Source of the DNA: Alphaproteobacteria bacterium
GTDB taxonomy: Bacteria > Pseudomonadota > Alphaproteobacteria > Rhizobiales > Aestuariivirgaceae
NCBI GenBank assembly: GCA_020441605.1
Contig: JAGRLX010000035.1
Span: 1-8,615, forward strand
Length of the DNA: 8,615 nucleotides
Direction: 5' to 3'
Shown: piece after piece, positions 1-6,503 of the stretch
Layout of the letters: each line of letters starts with the position of its first letter
Numbering within the stretch: position 1 is the stretch's first letter
Notes under the pieces: generated by a model
The model's input: only the letters and a program-made list of their open reading frames with translations
What the model was told of the DNA's origin: nothing
Database searches by the model: none
Made by a program: the position numbers and the translations under genes

Positions 1-65
1 ACGAGGCAAGGGCCTTCGGGGCGTCGGTCACGCAGGAAGTCGAGAATGCGAGCGGTCGCGGCCAT
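1..65 (-). CDS. Ornithine decarboxylase (type III PLP fold), N-terminal fragment
   Basis: The gene runs off the left edge; only its start codon and 21 codons are present. The ATG (65-63) follows a good ribosome binding site, GGGAGAA, at 77-71. The visible peptide begins MAATARILDFLRD and continues RRPEGPCLV. This closely resembles the N-terminus I know for alphaproteobacterial type III PLP-dependent ornithine (or ornithine/lysine) decarboxylases, where it is followed by the barrel entry VDLDVVRDN. These enzymes decarboxylate ornithine to putrescine in the cytoplasm, the first step of polyamine synthesis. The call rests on this short match plus two contextual signs: a long structured leader, and a polyamine-type importer about 5 kb away. 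The PLP lysine and active site lie outside the window, so lysine or diaminopimelate-type relatives cannot be excluded. Confidence 0.68.
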   Translation of the reverse strand, partial: MAATARILDFLRDRRPEGPCL

Positions 66-316
66 GGGTGTTCTCCCAATCCAGAAAAAGCGTTGCCATT
101 GCCAGCGCTGCTCCGCGATCCACGCGATGGAGACGTGGGAACGCATTGCGCGTACTGGCCGTTCGCCTTGGCTTGATTGGGAAGCTCCCAATCGCACATG
201 GGGCAATGATAGTGGTGCCTCTCAGTAACCCCGGCCTTTGGAGGAGCCGGCAGAGACCAAAAAGCCCGCACCGTCGTTGCTTTGGGGAAAACCTTAAGGC
301 ACGTGCGACTTTGGGC
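66..316 (-). promoter_or_regulatory. Structured 5' leader of the decarboxylase gene, candidate riboswitch (speF-leader type)
   Basis: This is the roughly 250-base untranslated region between the predicted transcription start (about 316) and the decarboxylase ATG. Read on the minus strand, bases 315-311 and 308-300 pair with 191-187 and 200-192. That gives 14 base pairs (13 Watson-Crick, one G-U) with a 2-base bulge at 310-309, closing a loop of about 100 bases. Inside it, 272-268 can pair with 218-214 and 250-246 with 235-231. The 3' strand of the closing helix overlaps the 5' arm of a perfect local hairpin (193-186 with 182-175), so the two cannot form together. The freed 3' arm 182-175 is exactly complementary to 81-74, which contains the Shine-Dalgarno core. 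This is the layout of a translation-controlling riboswitch. A conserved 'speF' RNA motif upstream of alphaproteobacterial ornithine decarboxylase genes has been described; membership in it is inferred here, not tested. Confidence 0.6.
175..193 (-). promoter_or_regulatory. Anti-anti-Shine-Dalgarno hairpin in the decarboxylase leader
   Basis: A perfect 8-bp stem (GATTGGGA at 193-186 with TCCCAATC at 182-175, minus strand) encloses a 3-base loop. The 5' arm, with its next base, is repeated exactly at 81-73, where it contains the Shine-Dalgarno sequence of the decarboxylase gene. The 3' arm can therefore pair with either copy. When the hairpin forms, the ribosome site is free; when the 5' arm is taken by the long upstream helix, the 3' arm can mask it. 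It has no run of T after it, so it is not an intrinsic terminator. Confidence 0.6.
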
Positions 317-322
317 GACCGC

Positions 323-351
323 TATATGAGTCAAAATCCGAGTCGGTTCAA
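323..351 (-). promoter_or_regulatory. Probable sigma-70 promoter of the decarboxylase leader
   Basis: On the minus strand, a -35 element TTGAAC (351-346, preceded by C as in the alphaproteobacterial CTTGAC type) lies 17 bases upstream of a -10 element CATATA (328-323). Transcription would start near 316. That is exactly where the 5' strand of the leader's long closing helix begins, so promoter and RNA fold support each other. Two GAGTC sites (328-332 and 340-344) lie within the promoter. The elements match consensus only moderately, and the start site is predicted. Confidence 0.5.
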
Positions 352-404
352 GAATTTTCTGGTCTACAGTGAAAATAATCTTCAGGCGCGGGGGCCTTGG
401 CAAC

Positions 405-1298
405 ATGACGAAAACACGAGGAACGGTTTTCGGACTGCTCGCGCTCGCGGGCTGGTCCTGTTACGGGGTTCTGGTCGCTTCCAACACTGCAACGCTGCCG
501 TTTCGGGCCGTGGCCATTGTCTTCACCGCCGCGGCCATAGCCTTGCTCGGGAGCCGGATGGCGCGGGGGCAAGGCATGGCGGACCTCCTGCGGATTCCTG
601 TCTCGACCCTCGCTCTCGGCTTCGTGGGGCTGTTCGGTAGCAACTGCCTTTATGTCCTGGCCCTGTCGCTTGGCGGACAACCGGTGCCGGTCAATATCGC
701 CTCCCTCTCCTGGCCAGTCTTCATGGTGGTCATCGTGTCGGCCTGCGGCGTGGCCCGCGTGACGTGGCTCGACATCGCAGCCATCATCATCGGCTTCGCC
801 GGTGTGATCCTCCTGGCCTTGCAGCGCGGACCGATGCAGCTCGACTGGCCCGTGCTGCTCGCCATTGCCGCTGCACTGTGCTGGGCGGTCTATTCAGGAC
901 TCCGCACCCGAGTTCCCGCCGGTCCGGGTGATGCCATGACGGCCTTTGTCAGCGTGAGCGCTCTGGCCTGCTGGGGGATCACAATGTTCACCGAGCAAGG
1001 CCCGGTTCCCGGTGATGAATTTGTCCGCCTTGCGCTGGCCGGACTGATCCCTGTGGGTTTCGCCAACCTCGCATGGGACTACGGTGCCCGCCATGGCGAC
1101 CCGGTCCTGCTCGCAGGGTTCAGCTTCCTCGAGCCCGTAGCATCAACGGGTCTCATAGCGATTGTGCTCGCGCAACCGGTGGGCTGGCGCGAAGCGGCGG
1201 CGCTGCTGCTGGTGCTTGCCGCAGTCTTGTGCAGTCTGCTCAGCGAGCGTCTTCGGCGAAGATACGCCAACCGGCAACCAGCCGGGTCACCATCGTGA
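405..1298 (+). CDS. EamA/DMT-family transporter, YddG-like exporter
   Basis: This is a predicted inner-membrane protein of 297 residues, almost wholly hydrophobic with about ten membrane helices, the size and layout of the drug/metabolite transporter superfamily with two EamA halves. The segment around residues 97-110 (NIASLSWPVFMVV) and the second-half segment WDYGARHGDPVLLAG at 224-238 followed by FLEPVAST resemble the YddG branch. YddG exports aromatic amino acids in enterobacteria; the substrate here cannot be read from the sequence. I chose the ATG at 405, preceded by a GC-rich GGGGG at 390-394, over an in-frame GTG at 369 that would add 12 residues of charged, non-conserved sequence; 405 is not certain. 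The gene diverges from the decarboxylase across a shared control region, and its last 59 bp overlap the 3' end of the convergent phosphatidyltransferase gene. Confidence 0.85.
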   Translation: MTKTRGTVFGLLALAGWSCYGVLVASNTATLPFRAVAIVFTAAAIALLGSRMARGQGMADLLRIPVSTLALGFVGLFGSNCLYVLALSLGGQPVPVNIASLSWPVFMVVIVSACGVARVTWLDIAAIIIGFAGVILLALQRGPMQLDWPVLLAIAAALCWAVYSGLRTRVPAGPGDAMTAFVSVSALACWGITMFTEQGPVPGDEFVRLALAGLIPVGFANLAWDYGARHGDPVLLAGFSFLEPVASTGLIAIVLAQPVGWREAAALLLVLAAVLCSLLSERLRRRYANRQPAGSPS

Positions 1299-1857
1299 CC
1301 GCGCACATGGCGCCATAAACATAGGCGATGGTGGCGAACCACTGCGGCCAGAGACACATCAGAATGAAGCAAAGGATGGTCTCGGCACCTTCCGTCAGGC
1401 CGCCGAGATAGTAGAAGGATTTTGCCGGATAGGCTGTGCTCTTGAGTCCGCGCTTCTCGGCGATGACGGCAAAGGCCAGAAAGCTCGTGCCGGTGCCGAT
1501 GAAGGCTGCCAGGAGCGCCGCAGCGGGCAGGGCATTCGCACCAGGATCGCAAAAGGCGAAGGCCAGCGGCACGGCAGCGTAGAAGACGAAGTCGAGGCCG
1601 ATGTCGAGGAAGGCGCCGCGGTCGGTTGGCCTGGTGAGCCGGGCCAGGCTTCCATCCAGGCCGTCAAGCGCCCGGTTGACCAGCAGCGGCGCGATGGCGA
1701 GCCAAGACTGATCGAAGCCTATCAGTGCCACCGCCACCATGCCGGCAAGAAACCCCAGAAGCGTTGCCGCATCAGCCGTCAGTCCCAGGGCGGCCGCCCG
1801 CCGGGCCGACGCGTCTATGACAGGCCGCAACAGGTGGAGGGCATAGCGGTCAATCAT
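1240..1857 (-). CDS. ynjF: CDP-alcohol phosphatidyltransferase family protein, YnjF-like
   Basis: This is a membrane enzyme of 205 residues, essentially the length of E. coli YnjF (206). The family moves a phosphatidyl or similar group from a CDP-alcohol to a second alcohol within the membrane. The full signature D-x2-D-G-x2-A-R-x7-G-x3-D-x3-D is present: D65, D68, G69, A72, R73, G81, D85 and D89. The aspartates bind the two metal ions and R73 contacts the CDP moiety in known structures. About six hydrophobic segments surround it. The start ATG (1857-1855) has AAGGAG nine bases upstream and overlaps the end of the ATPase gene by 8 bp, so translation is probably coupled. It is the last gene of the ynjBCD cassette. 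The substrate of YnjF is, to my knowledge, not established; phosphatidylglycerophosphate, phosphatidylserine or phosphatidylinositol-like synthases are the alternatives within the family. Confidence 0.87.
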   Translation of the reverse strand: MIDRYALHLLRPVIDASARRAAALGLTADAATLLGFLAGMVAVALIGFDQSWLAIAPLLVNRALDGLDGSLARLTRPTDRGAFLDIGLDFVFYAAVPLAFAFCDPGANALPAAALLAAFIGTGTSFLAFAVIAEKRGLKSTAYPAKSFYYLGGLTEGAETILCFILMCLWPQWFATIAYVYGAMCAVTMVTRLVAGWRIFAEDAR

Positions 1858-2497
1858 TCTGGATGTCTCCTTGTTGGGACAAGGTCAAAATTCGGGCACC
1901 AGCAGGAGCGTCGGCGCGGTCGTGGCTGACCAGAAGGCAAGGGATGGCCCGTTCCCGCAAATGGTTGAAGACGAGGTGCCGCATGGCATCGCGCAAATCC
2001 TGGTCCAGCTTGTTGAATGGCTCGTCGAGCAGCATGGCCCGGGGATTGGCCAGAAGTGCCCGCATCAGCGCAACGCGCGATCGCTGTCCGCCCGACAGCG
2101 TATGCGGCGGACGATCGGCGAAACCCTCGAGATCGACGCGGCGCAGCGCCTCGCGCATCGCCTGCTGGCGCCCGGCGGCCGCTCCCCGTGGCATGCCGAA
2201 CAGGAGATTTTCGCCAACGGTCATATGAGGAAACAGCAGATCGTCCTGGAACAGGCGCCCGATGCCACGGACCTCGGGTGCGAGCTTCGTCAGGTTGCGT
2301 CCCCCGAGCCATATTTCACCCGAAGGACTGAAGGGTGCTTCAAGGTCGCCTGCAATCAGCGACAGGAGCGAGGACTTGCCAGATCCGCTCGGTCCCATCA
2401 ACGTCAGGATCTCGCCCGGCGCGATGCCCAGGCTGAACGGCCGGATGAGCTGGCGATCGGCGATTGCGATGCTGACGTCCTTCAGGATCAGCGCCAT
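1850..2497 (-). CDS. ynjD: ABC transporter ATP-binding protein, YnjD-like
   Basis: This is a cytoplasmic ATPase of 215 residues that powers the YnjC permease. All ABC motifs are present in order: Walker A GPSGSGKS (35-42), Q-loop Q84 in RLFQDD, signature LSGGQ (134-138), Walker B ending LLDEP with D158 and E159, a D-loop-like KLDQDLRD, and the H-loop SHD with H192. It ends soon after the H-loop, so it lacks the C-terminal TOBE domain of PotA/FbpC importers. This matches the short YnjD/ThiQ type (E. coli YnjD is 217 residues). The reading frame stays open upstream to 3106, but the homology begins at the ATG at 2497, which overlaps the end of the permease gene by 10 bp, so the upstream part is a shadow of ynjC. 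Genes before and after overlap it, which indicates one translationally coupled operon. Confidence 0.92.
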   Translation of the reverse strand: MALILKDVSIAIADRQLIRPFSLGIAPGEILTLMGPSGSGKSSLLSLIAGDLEAPFSPSGEIWLGGRNLTKLAPEVRGIGRLFQDDLLFPHMTVGENLLFGMPRGAAAGRQQAMREALRRVDLEGFADRPPHTLSGGQRSRVALMRALLANPRAMLLDEPFNKLDQDLRDAMRHLVFNHLRERAIPCLLVSHDRADAPAGARILTLSQQGDIQND

Positions 2498-4095
2498 CGC
2501 GGTCGTCCGAATAAGGCGGCCGCAGCGAAGACCGTCAACGGCGGTATCGTCAGCACCAGCGCGAAGGCGGCCGTCAGCGCGCGATTGCCCCCCGCCGTTG
2601 TGGTGACAACATCCATGGGCAGGGTGGAGAAGCGGCCGCTCGCCATGAGCTGGGCGGGCACGAACTGCAGCATGCTGACGCTGAAGCAGACCGCCGACGT
2701 CGTGAGCAGGGGTGCCTTCAGCAACGGCACCTTGATCCGCAGCAAGGTCTTCGCTGGTCCGGCACGGAGTGCCCGTGCCGCTGCCGCGAAACGCGGATCC
2801 AGGGCGCGGTAGGGCCGGGCAAGGACGATGGCCGCATAGGCCGCCACCGGTGTCAGATGCGTAAGAAAAAGTCCGGTCAGGCTGCCCGTGAGATCGAGCC
2901 GGAGAAAGGCTCGGTACTGTCCTGCAGCCGTCAGGATCTGCGGCAGACCGAGCGCCAACACGGCCATCGCCAGAAGCCAACGGTCGCGATGTTCCGGCTG
3001 GGTCTCTAACCATGCCAACATGCTGACGATGGCGGCCAACGTTGTTGCTACCCCGAGACCGAGGCTCAGGAGAAGAGGAGAGGCATCGGCCAGGGCCCTC
3101 GACCACATCGCGACCGACAGCGTGTCAGGCCAGAGTGCCGGATAGGCCCATCGTGGCGCGGCCGACATGACCGCAAGGACCACGATTGTCAGTCCGTAGA
3201 TGGTGACGAGCAGCGTGATCAGCGCGGTGGCCAGTCTGGCCGGTACCGCAAGCGGCGATGGACCGCGAACCAGGATCTGCCGCCACCGGCCTCGCGACGC
3301 GCGGGCCAGTAACGGCACGACAGTACCCGCCAGCACCAGGGCCGTAGTCAGAAACAGAGTCCCCGCGAGGCCTTGCGCATTGATCGCCGGATCGGCGTCG
3401 TTGAGATTGCGCCACAGGGTGACCGCGAGAGTAGGCGGCTGGGTTGGACCGATGACCAGAGCCATATCCACCACTGTTGTGCCATAGATCCACACGATGA
3501 TGATTGGCCACATCAGGCGGCGGAGCAACTGCGGCTGGATCACCCGAAACCAGATCGACCCGGGTGCATGGCCGAGGCTGACGGCGGCCCGCCACTGACC
3601 CTTCAGTGCCTGGGCGGTATCGCCCTGTGACAGCACGCTCCATGCCATGGCGAGCAGAAAGGGAGTTTCCTTCAATGCCAGCGCTGCGATCAGCGACAGG
3701 CCGTAGGGATCCTGAACCGTGACCCATTGTGGCGGCACGGCACCTCCGACAAACAGCCGCAGCAGCCATCCGCTGGGCATGATCAGGAAGCCAAAGCCGA
3801 TGGCAAAGGCGAGATGGGGGATTGCCAGGCTGCCCGCCGCAAGGACCTGCAGCAGGTTCCACACTCTGCTGCGGTAGAGCGCCGATGAAATCGTCAGCAT
3901 ACAGATCAATGCTGCTAGTGTGCTGGCGGTGCCTGTCCACAGTGAAAGGCCAAGCCCGGGCCAGGTCTGCGGGTGGATCAGGACAGCGCGCCAGGCCGCT
4001 ACGTCGGCCAGCGACGCGATGGCCATGGCGAGGCCGGCGAGGAACGGCAGCACCCACCCCATGACAAGCGGCGCCGCGCCGGCCCAGTGTCTCAT
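2488..4095 (-). CDS. ynjC: ABC transporter permease, fused double permease, YnjC-like
   Basis: This inner-membrane channel of 535 residues carries two permease domains in one chain, as in YnjC (about 511 residues), ThiP and FbpB. Two cytoplasmic EAA-type loops, which dock to the ATPase, are visible: about 169-190 (AAVSLGHAPGS then an aromatic/VIQPQ segment) and about 438-460 (AAARALRAGPAKTLLRI then KVPLL). About twelve hydrophobic segments are spread over the two halves. I chose the ATG at 4095 because it forms an ATGA overlap with the stop codon of ynjB (4094-4092), which is typical of coupled genes. An in-frame GTG at 4116 would add seven residues. The partners are YnjB upstream and YnjD downstream. 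The substrate is not known. Confidence 0.9.
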   Translation of the reverse strand: MRHWAGAAPLVMGWVLPFLAGLAMAIASLADVAAWRAVLIHPQTWPGLGLSLWTGTASTLAALICMLTISSALYRSRVWNLLQVLAAGSLAIPHLAFAIGFGFLIMPSGWLLRLFVGGAVPPQWVTVQDPYGLSLIAALALKETPFLLAMAWSVLSQGDTAQALKGQWRAAVSLGHAPGSIWFRVIQPQLLRRLMWPIIIVWIYGTTVVDMALVIGPTQPPTLAVTLWRNLNDADPAINAQGLAGTLFLTTALVLAGTVVPLLARASRGRWRQILVRGPSPLAVPARLATALITLLVTIYGLTIVVLAVMSAAPRWAYPALWPDTLSVAMWSRALADASPLLLSLGLGVATTLAAIVSMLAWLETQPEHRDRWLLAMAVLALGLPQILTAAGQYRAFLRLDLTGSLTGLFLTHLTPVAAYAAIVLARPYRALDPRFAAAARALRAGPAKTLLRIKVPLLKAPLLTTSAVCFSVSMLQFVPAQLMASGRFSTLPMDVVTTTAGGNRALTAAFALVLTIPPLTVFAAAALFGRPRWR

Positions 4096-5285
4096 GCGCC
4101 GTAGCGTTCGGTCCACGCGGCCTCGATGAGCGGCACCCAGCTGCCATGGGGCTCGGGGATCGCGGGCGCAGCTGCTGTAAGACTGCCAGGCGCCAACTCC
4201 ATGGCAAAAAGGCTGGCGTCCGCCGGGGGCAGTTTAGAGATGGCCAGCACCGTCGGGTCTCCCCAGACGGCGATGTCGGCCTTGCGGGCCTGGGCCTCCG
4301 GTGACAGCATGAAATTGGCCGTCACCTGCGCTGCGGCCTTCGCCCGGGCATTCACCGGGATGGCGAGAAAGTGGGTGTTGGCGATGGTGCCCCCCGGAAA
4401 TTGCCAGGCGATGGTTGTATTCGGCAACTCGCCGGCGGCGACGAGATTGGCGGGCTCATTGGGGTTGAAGGTCAAAGCCATGATCAACTCGCCATCCGCC
4501 AGCATCTGTTTGACCTGGGCCTGCGATTGCGGGAATTGCTTGCCCTGTCGCCAGAGGTGGGGGTGAAGCGTGTCCAGGTAGCCTAACATCGGACCGGCTG
4601 ATGCACCAAATTGTTCCGTATCGATGCTGAGTGCCAGGAGTTCACGATCGACTATGGTCTCAACGAGAACCTGCTTGAGGAAGGTCGTGCCATGGAAATC
4701 GGGCGGGGAGGGGTAGCTCACGCGGCCCGGTTGAGACCTCGCCAGATCCAGCAACTCTACCATCGACCCCGGCGGCGATGCCAGCCGCTCACCATCGGCG
4801 AAGAAGGTAAGTTGCGCCATGCCCCAAGGACTCTCAAGACCTTCCGTCGCCTCGGCAAAATCGATGCGGGTGGTGGGCTTGCCCTCGACATCGACAAGGG
4901 CAAAATTCGGCAGATCCTCGGCGAAAGGCCCAAATAGCAGCTGGTCCTGCTTCATCGCCCGGAAGTTCTCGCCATTGATCCAGACGAGATCGACCGAACC
5001 GTCATTCTTGCCGGCTTTGATCTCGTCACGCACCCGGCGCACCACTTCTGCGGCATCGGTGATCTTCACATGTTCAAGCCGGATCCCGTGGCGTTCATTC
5101 AAGCGCTCTGCCGCCCAGGCGATATAGTCGTTGACCGCCGCCGACCCCGCCCAGGCGTTGAAATAGACAGTCTGACCCCGGGCTTCGGCCTCGACGTTCG
5201 TCCAGTCCGCTGCCCAGGCCGGACGCAATAGGGGTGCCAGTCCAGCGAGGCTCAGGAAGTTTCGTCGGGTCAACGCGTTGGCCAT
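4092..5285 (-). CDS. ynjB: ABC transporter substrate-binding protein, YnjB-like
   Basis: This is a periplasmic binding protein of 397 residues that captures the ligand for the YnjCD transporter. The N-terminus carries a twin-arginine-like signal, TRRNFLSLAG (6-15), and a likely signal peptidase site after AWA (about residue 25). Features typical of the YnjB family follow: YFNAWAGSAAVNDYI from residue 41, HVKITDAAEVV near 72-82, and DLVWINGENF near 99-108. The length is close to E. coli YnjB (about 388). The ATG at 5285 is preceded by AGGAA seven bases away. It is the first gene of the four-gene cassette and is transcribed away from the polyamine importer genes. The twin-arginine signal suggests export in the folded state, which some ligand-binding proteins of this superfamily use, but a Sec route remains possible. 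The ligand is unknown. Confidence 0.88.
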   Translation of the reverse strand: MANALTRRNFLSLAGLAPLLRPAWAADWTNVEAEARGQTVYFNAWAGSAAVNDYIAWAAERLNERHGIRLEHVKITDAAEVVRRVRDEIKAGKNDGSVDLVWINGENFRAMKQDQLLFGPFAEDLPNFALVDVEGKPTTRIDFAEATEGLESPWGMAQLTFFADGERLASPPGSMVELLDLARSQPGRVSYPSPPDFHGTTFLKQVLVETIVDRELLALSIDTEQFGASAGPMLGYLDTLHPHLWRQGKQFPQSQAQVKQMLADGELIMALTFNPNEPANLVAAGELPNTTIAWQFPGGTIANTHFLAIPVNARAKAAAQVTANFMLSPEAQARKADIAVWGDPTVLAISKLPPADASLFAMELAPGSLTAAAPAIPEPHGSWVPLIEAAWTERYGA

Positions 5286-5445
5286 GATTCATTCCTAGAT
5301 TGCAGGCCCTGTCATAGTCGCCCCTCGCCCAAAAGGAAATCACGAGCACTGGCAACCCTTCAGATTGTCGTGATCGTCCAATGGCTCTCGACCAGGCTTG
5401 CGGATTGACATAGTCTCTCCCGAAACAAAAACAGGGAGACAGCTC
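5286..5445. promoter_or_regulatory. Divergent control region between the two ABC importers
   Basis: Both importer operons must start from this 160-bp gap. It holds a perfect 7-bp inverted repeat, ATCACGA at 5339-5345 and TCGTGAT at 5368-5374, with arm centres 29 bp apart (close to three helical turns); this is a candidate operator for a regulator of one or both sides. For the plus-strand gene, a TTGACA sits at 5405-5410, but no convincing -10 lies 17 bases after it; TCGACC (5388) and CATAGT (5409-5414) form only a weak pair with 15-base spacing. The ribosome site GGGAGA at 5434-5439 serves the ATG at 5446. No clear promoter was found for ynjB. Confidence 0.4.
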
Positions 5446-6495
5446 ATGAAGACCAAAAGCCTTTTCACCGCCATTTTTGCCGCCATCACACTTGTAGCGG
5501 CGACCGGCGGTGCCTCGGCCGAGAAACTCGTCATTTCCAACTGGGATGGCTACATGCCGAAGGACATGGCGGAGAAGTTCAAGGCCGCCACCGGTATCGA
5601 TCTCGAGATTGCCGTCCATGCCACCAATGAGGAAATCATGGGCAAGGTGACGGCCTCGGGTGGTGAAGGCTTCGACGTGCTGTTCGTCTCTTCGCCATTC
5701 GCCGAAGCCCTCAATCAGCTGGGTCTGGCTGCCCCCATCGATCACGGCAAAATCCCCAACCTGGCCAATCTCTATCCAGAGGCCAACAGCCTGCAGCACG
5801 ACCCTGGCAACATCTACTCGGTGCCCTACACCTGGGGAACGACAGGGCTCTGCTATCGGTCCGACCTGGTCAAGTCCGAACCCGCGAGCTGGAACGATCT
5901 GCTCAAACCATTGGATGATCTTAAGGGCAAGATCACCATGCTGTCGACCGACCGCTGGCTTATGGCCGCAGGTTTCCTTGCCAATGGCATGTCGGTCAAC
6001 ACCTCGGATCAGGCGAGCCTTGACAAGGTCCGCGATCAGTTGATTGAGGCCAAACACAGCCTGCTCGCCTATGATGATACGACGTTCTATTCCAAGCTGG
6101 TGTCTGGTGAGGCGCTTCTGGTCCATGCCTGGGATGGCTGGTGCAACTATGGCATCGCCGAGAACCCGGCGATCAAGTACGTCATCCCCAAGGAGGGGTC
6201 AGACCTCTGGGTGGATTCGATCGTCATTACCAAGGCATCCCAGAATGCCGACGCCGCCCACAAGTTCATCGACTTCGTGCTCAATGCCGAGAACGGCAAA
6301 TGGGTGGTCGAGAACATCATGTACAAGACACCCAACAAGGCCGGCATGGATGCTGTCGACCCGGCGATGATGACCCAATACCCCAACATGGCGATCGCGC
6401 CCGCCGAATTGCTCAAGTACGAGCAGCTGCGTGATCTGGGCAGTGGCATGAAGGCCTTCTCCAAGACCGTTTCGGAGATCATGGCGGCGCAATGA
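5446..6495 (+). CDS. Spermidine/putrescine-type ABC transporter substrate-binding protein (PotD/PotF family)
   Basis: This is a periplasmic binding protein of 349 residues (PotD of E. coli is 348) with a Sec signal peptide ending ASA at about residues 23-25. The ATG at 5446 has GGGAGA a few bases upstream; an in-frame TTG at 5398 would put a charged extension before the signal and is rejected. Conserved PotD-family landmarks appear in order: SNWDGYMP (31-38) with W33 and Y36, YSVPYTWGTTG (124-134), D169 in LSTDRW, W229-D230 in HAWDGW, and LWVDS (254-258) with W255 and D257. In PotD the equivalent aromatic and acidic residues (W255 and D257 among them) hold the polyamine. Polyamine or a closely related amine is therefore the best guess; opines or other amines bound by family members are alternatives. 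It is followed by a hairpin and then by the permease genes. Confidence 0.85.
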   Translation: MKTKSLFTAIFAAITLVAATGGASAEKLVISNWDGYMPKDMAEKFKAATGIDLEIAVHATNEEIMGKVTASGGEGFDVLFVSSPFAEALNQLGLAAPIDHGKIPNLANLYPEANSLQHDPGNIYSVPYTWGTTGLCYRSDLVKSEPASWNDLLKPLDDLKGKITMLSTDRWLMAAGFLANGMSVNTSDQASLDKVRDQLIEAKHSLLAYDDTTFYSKLVSGEALLVHAWDGWCNYGIAENPAIKYVIPKEGSDLWVDSIVITKASQNADAAHKFIDFVLNAENGKWVVENIMYKTPNKAGMDAVDPAMMTQYPNMAIAPAELLKYEQLRDLGSGMKAFSKTVSEIMAAQ

Positions 6496-6503
6496 TGCCT
6501 TGG

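Noticed and set aside
1..199. A minus-strand frame from an ATG at 199-197 (peptide starting MCDWELPNQ) as a possible leader peptide
   Set aside because: It does not stop before the window edge, overlaps the decarboxylase start in another frame, has no good ribosome site and lacks a run of ornithine- or arginine-related codons.
68..640. A 190-residue plus-strand frame from 68, and a 60-residue one at 46-228
   Set aside because: They run across the decarboxylase start, the structured leader and the exporter gene in wrong frames, show no membrane or domain pattern, and conflict with better-supported features.
1618..1650. Only seven residues between AR and G in the CDP-alcohol motif (E. coli PgsA has eight)
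   Set aside because: The known family pattern allows seven or eight residues here, so this is not a defect.
1850..3106. A 418-residue open frame that would extend the ATPase upstream of 2497
   Set aside because: The extra 203 residues have low-complexity, G/R/P-rich composition with no ABC homology and lie fully inside ynjC in another frame. The ATPase fold starts right at the ATG at 2497.
3125..4207. A 360-residue minus-strand frame overlapping ynjC and ynjB
   Set aside because: It has R/P/G/H-rich composition with no recognisable domain, and the DNA is already accounted for by two conserved genes in another frame.
5383..5400. TGGC...TTGC upstream of the PotD-type gene as a sigma-54 promoter
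   Set aside because: The GG and GC elements are 15 bases apart instead of the required 10.
5095..6126. A 343-residue minus-strand open frame opposite the PotD-type gene
   Set aside because: It is antisense to a well-supported binding protein and crosses the divergent control region and the start of ynjB. Such long antisense frames are common in GC-rich codon-biased DNA.
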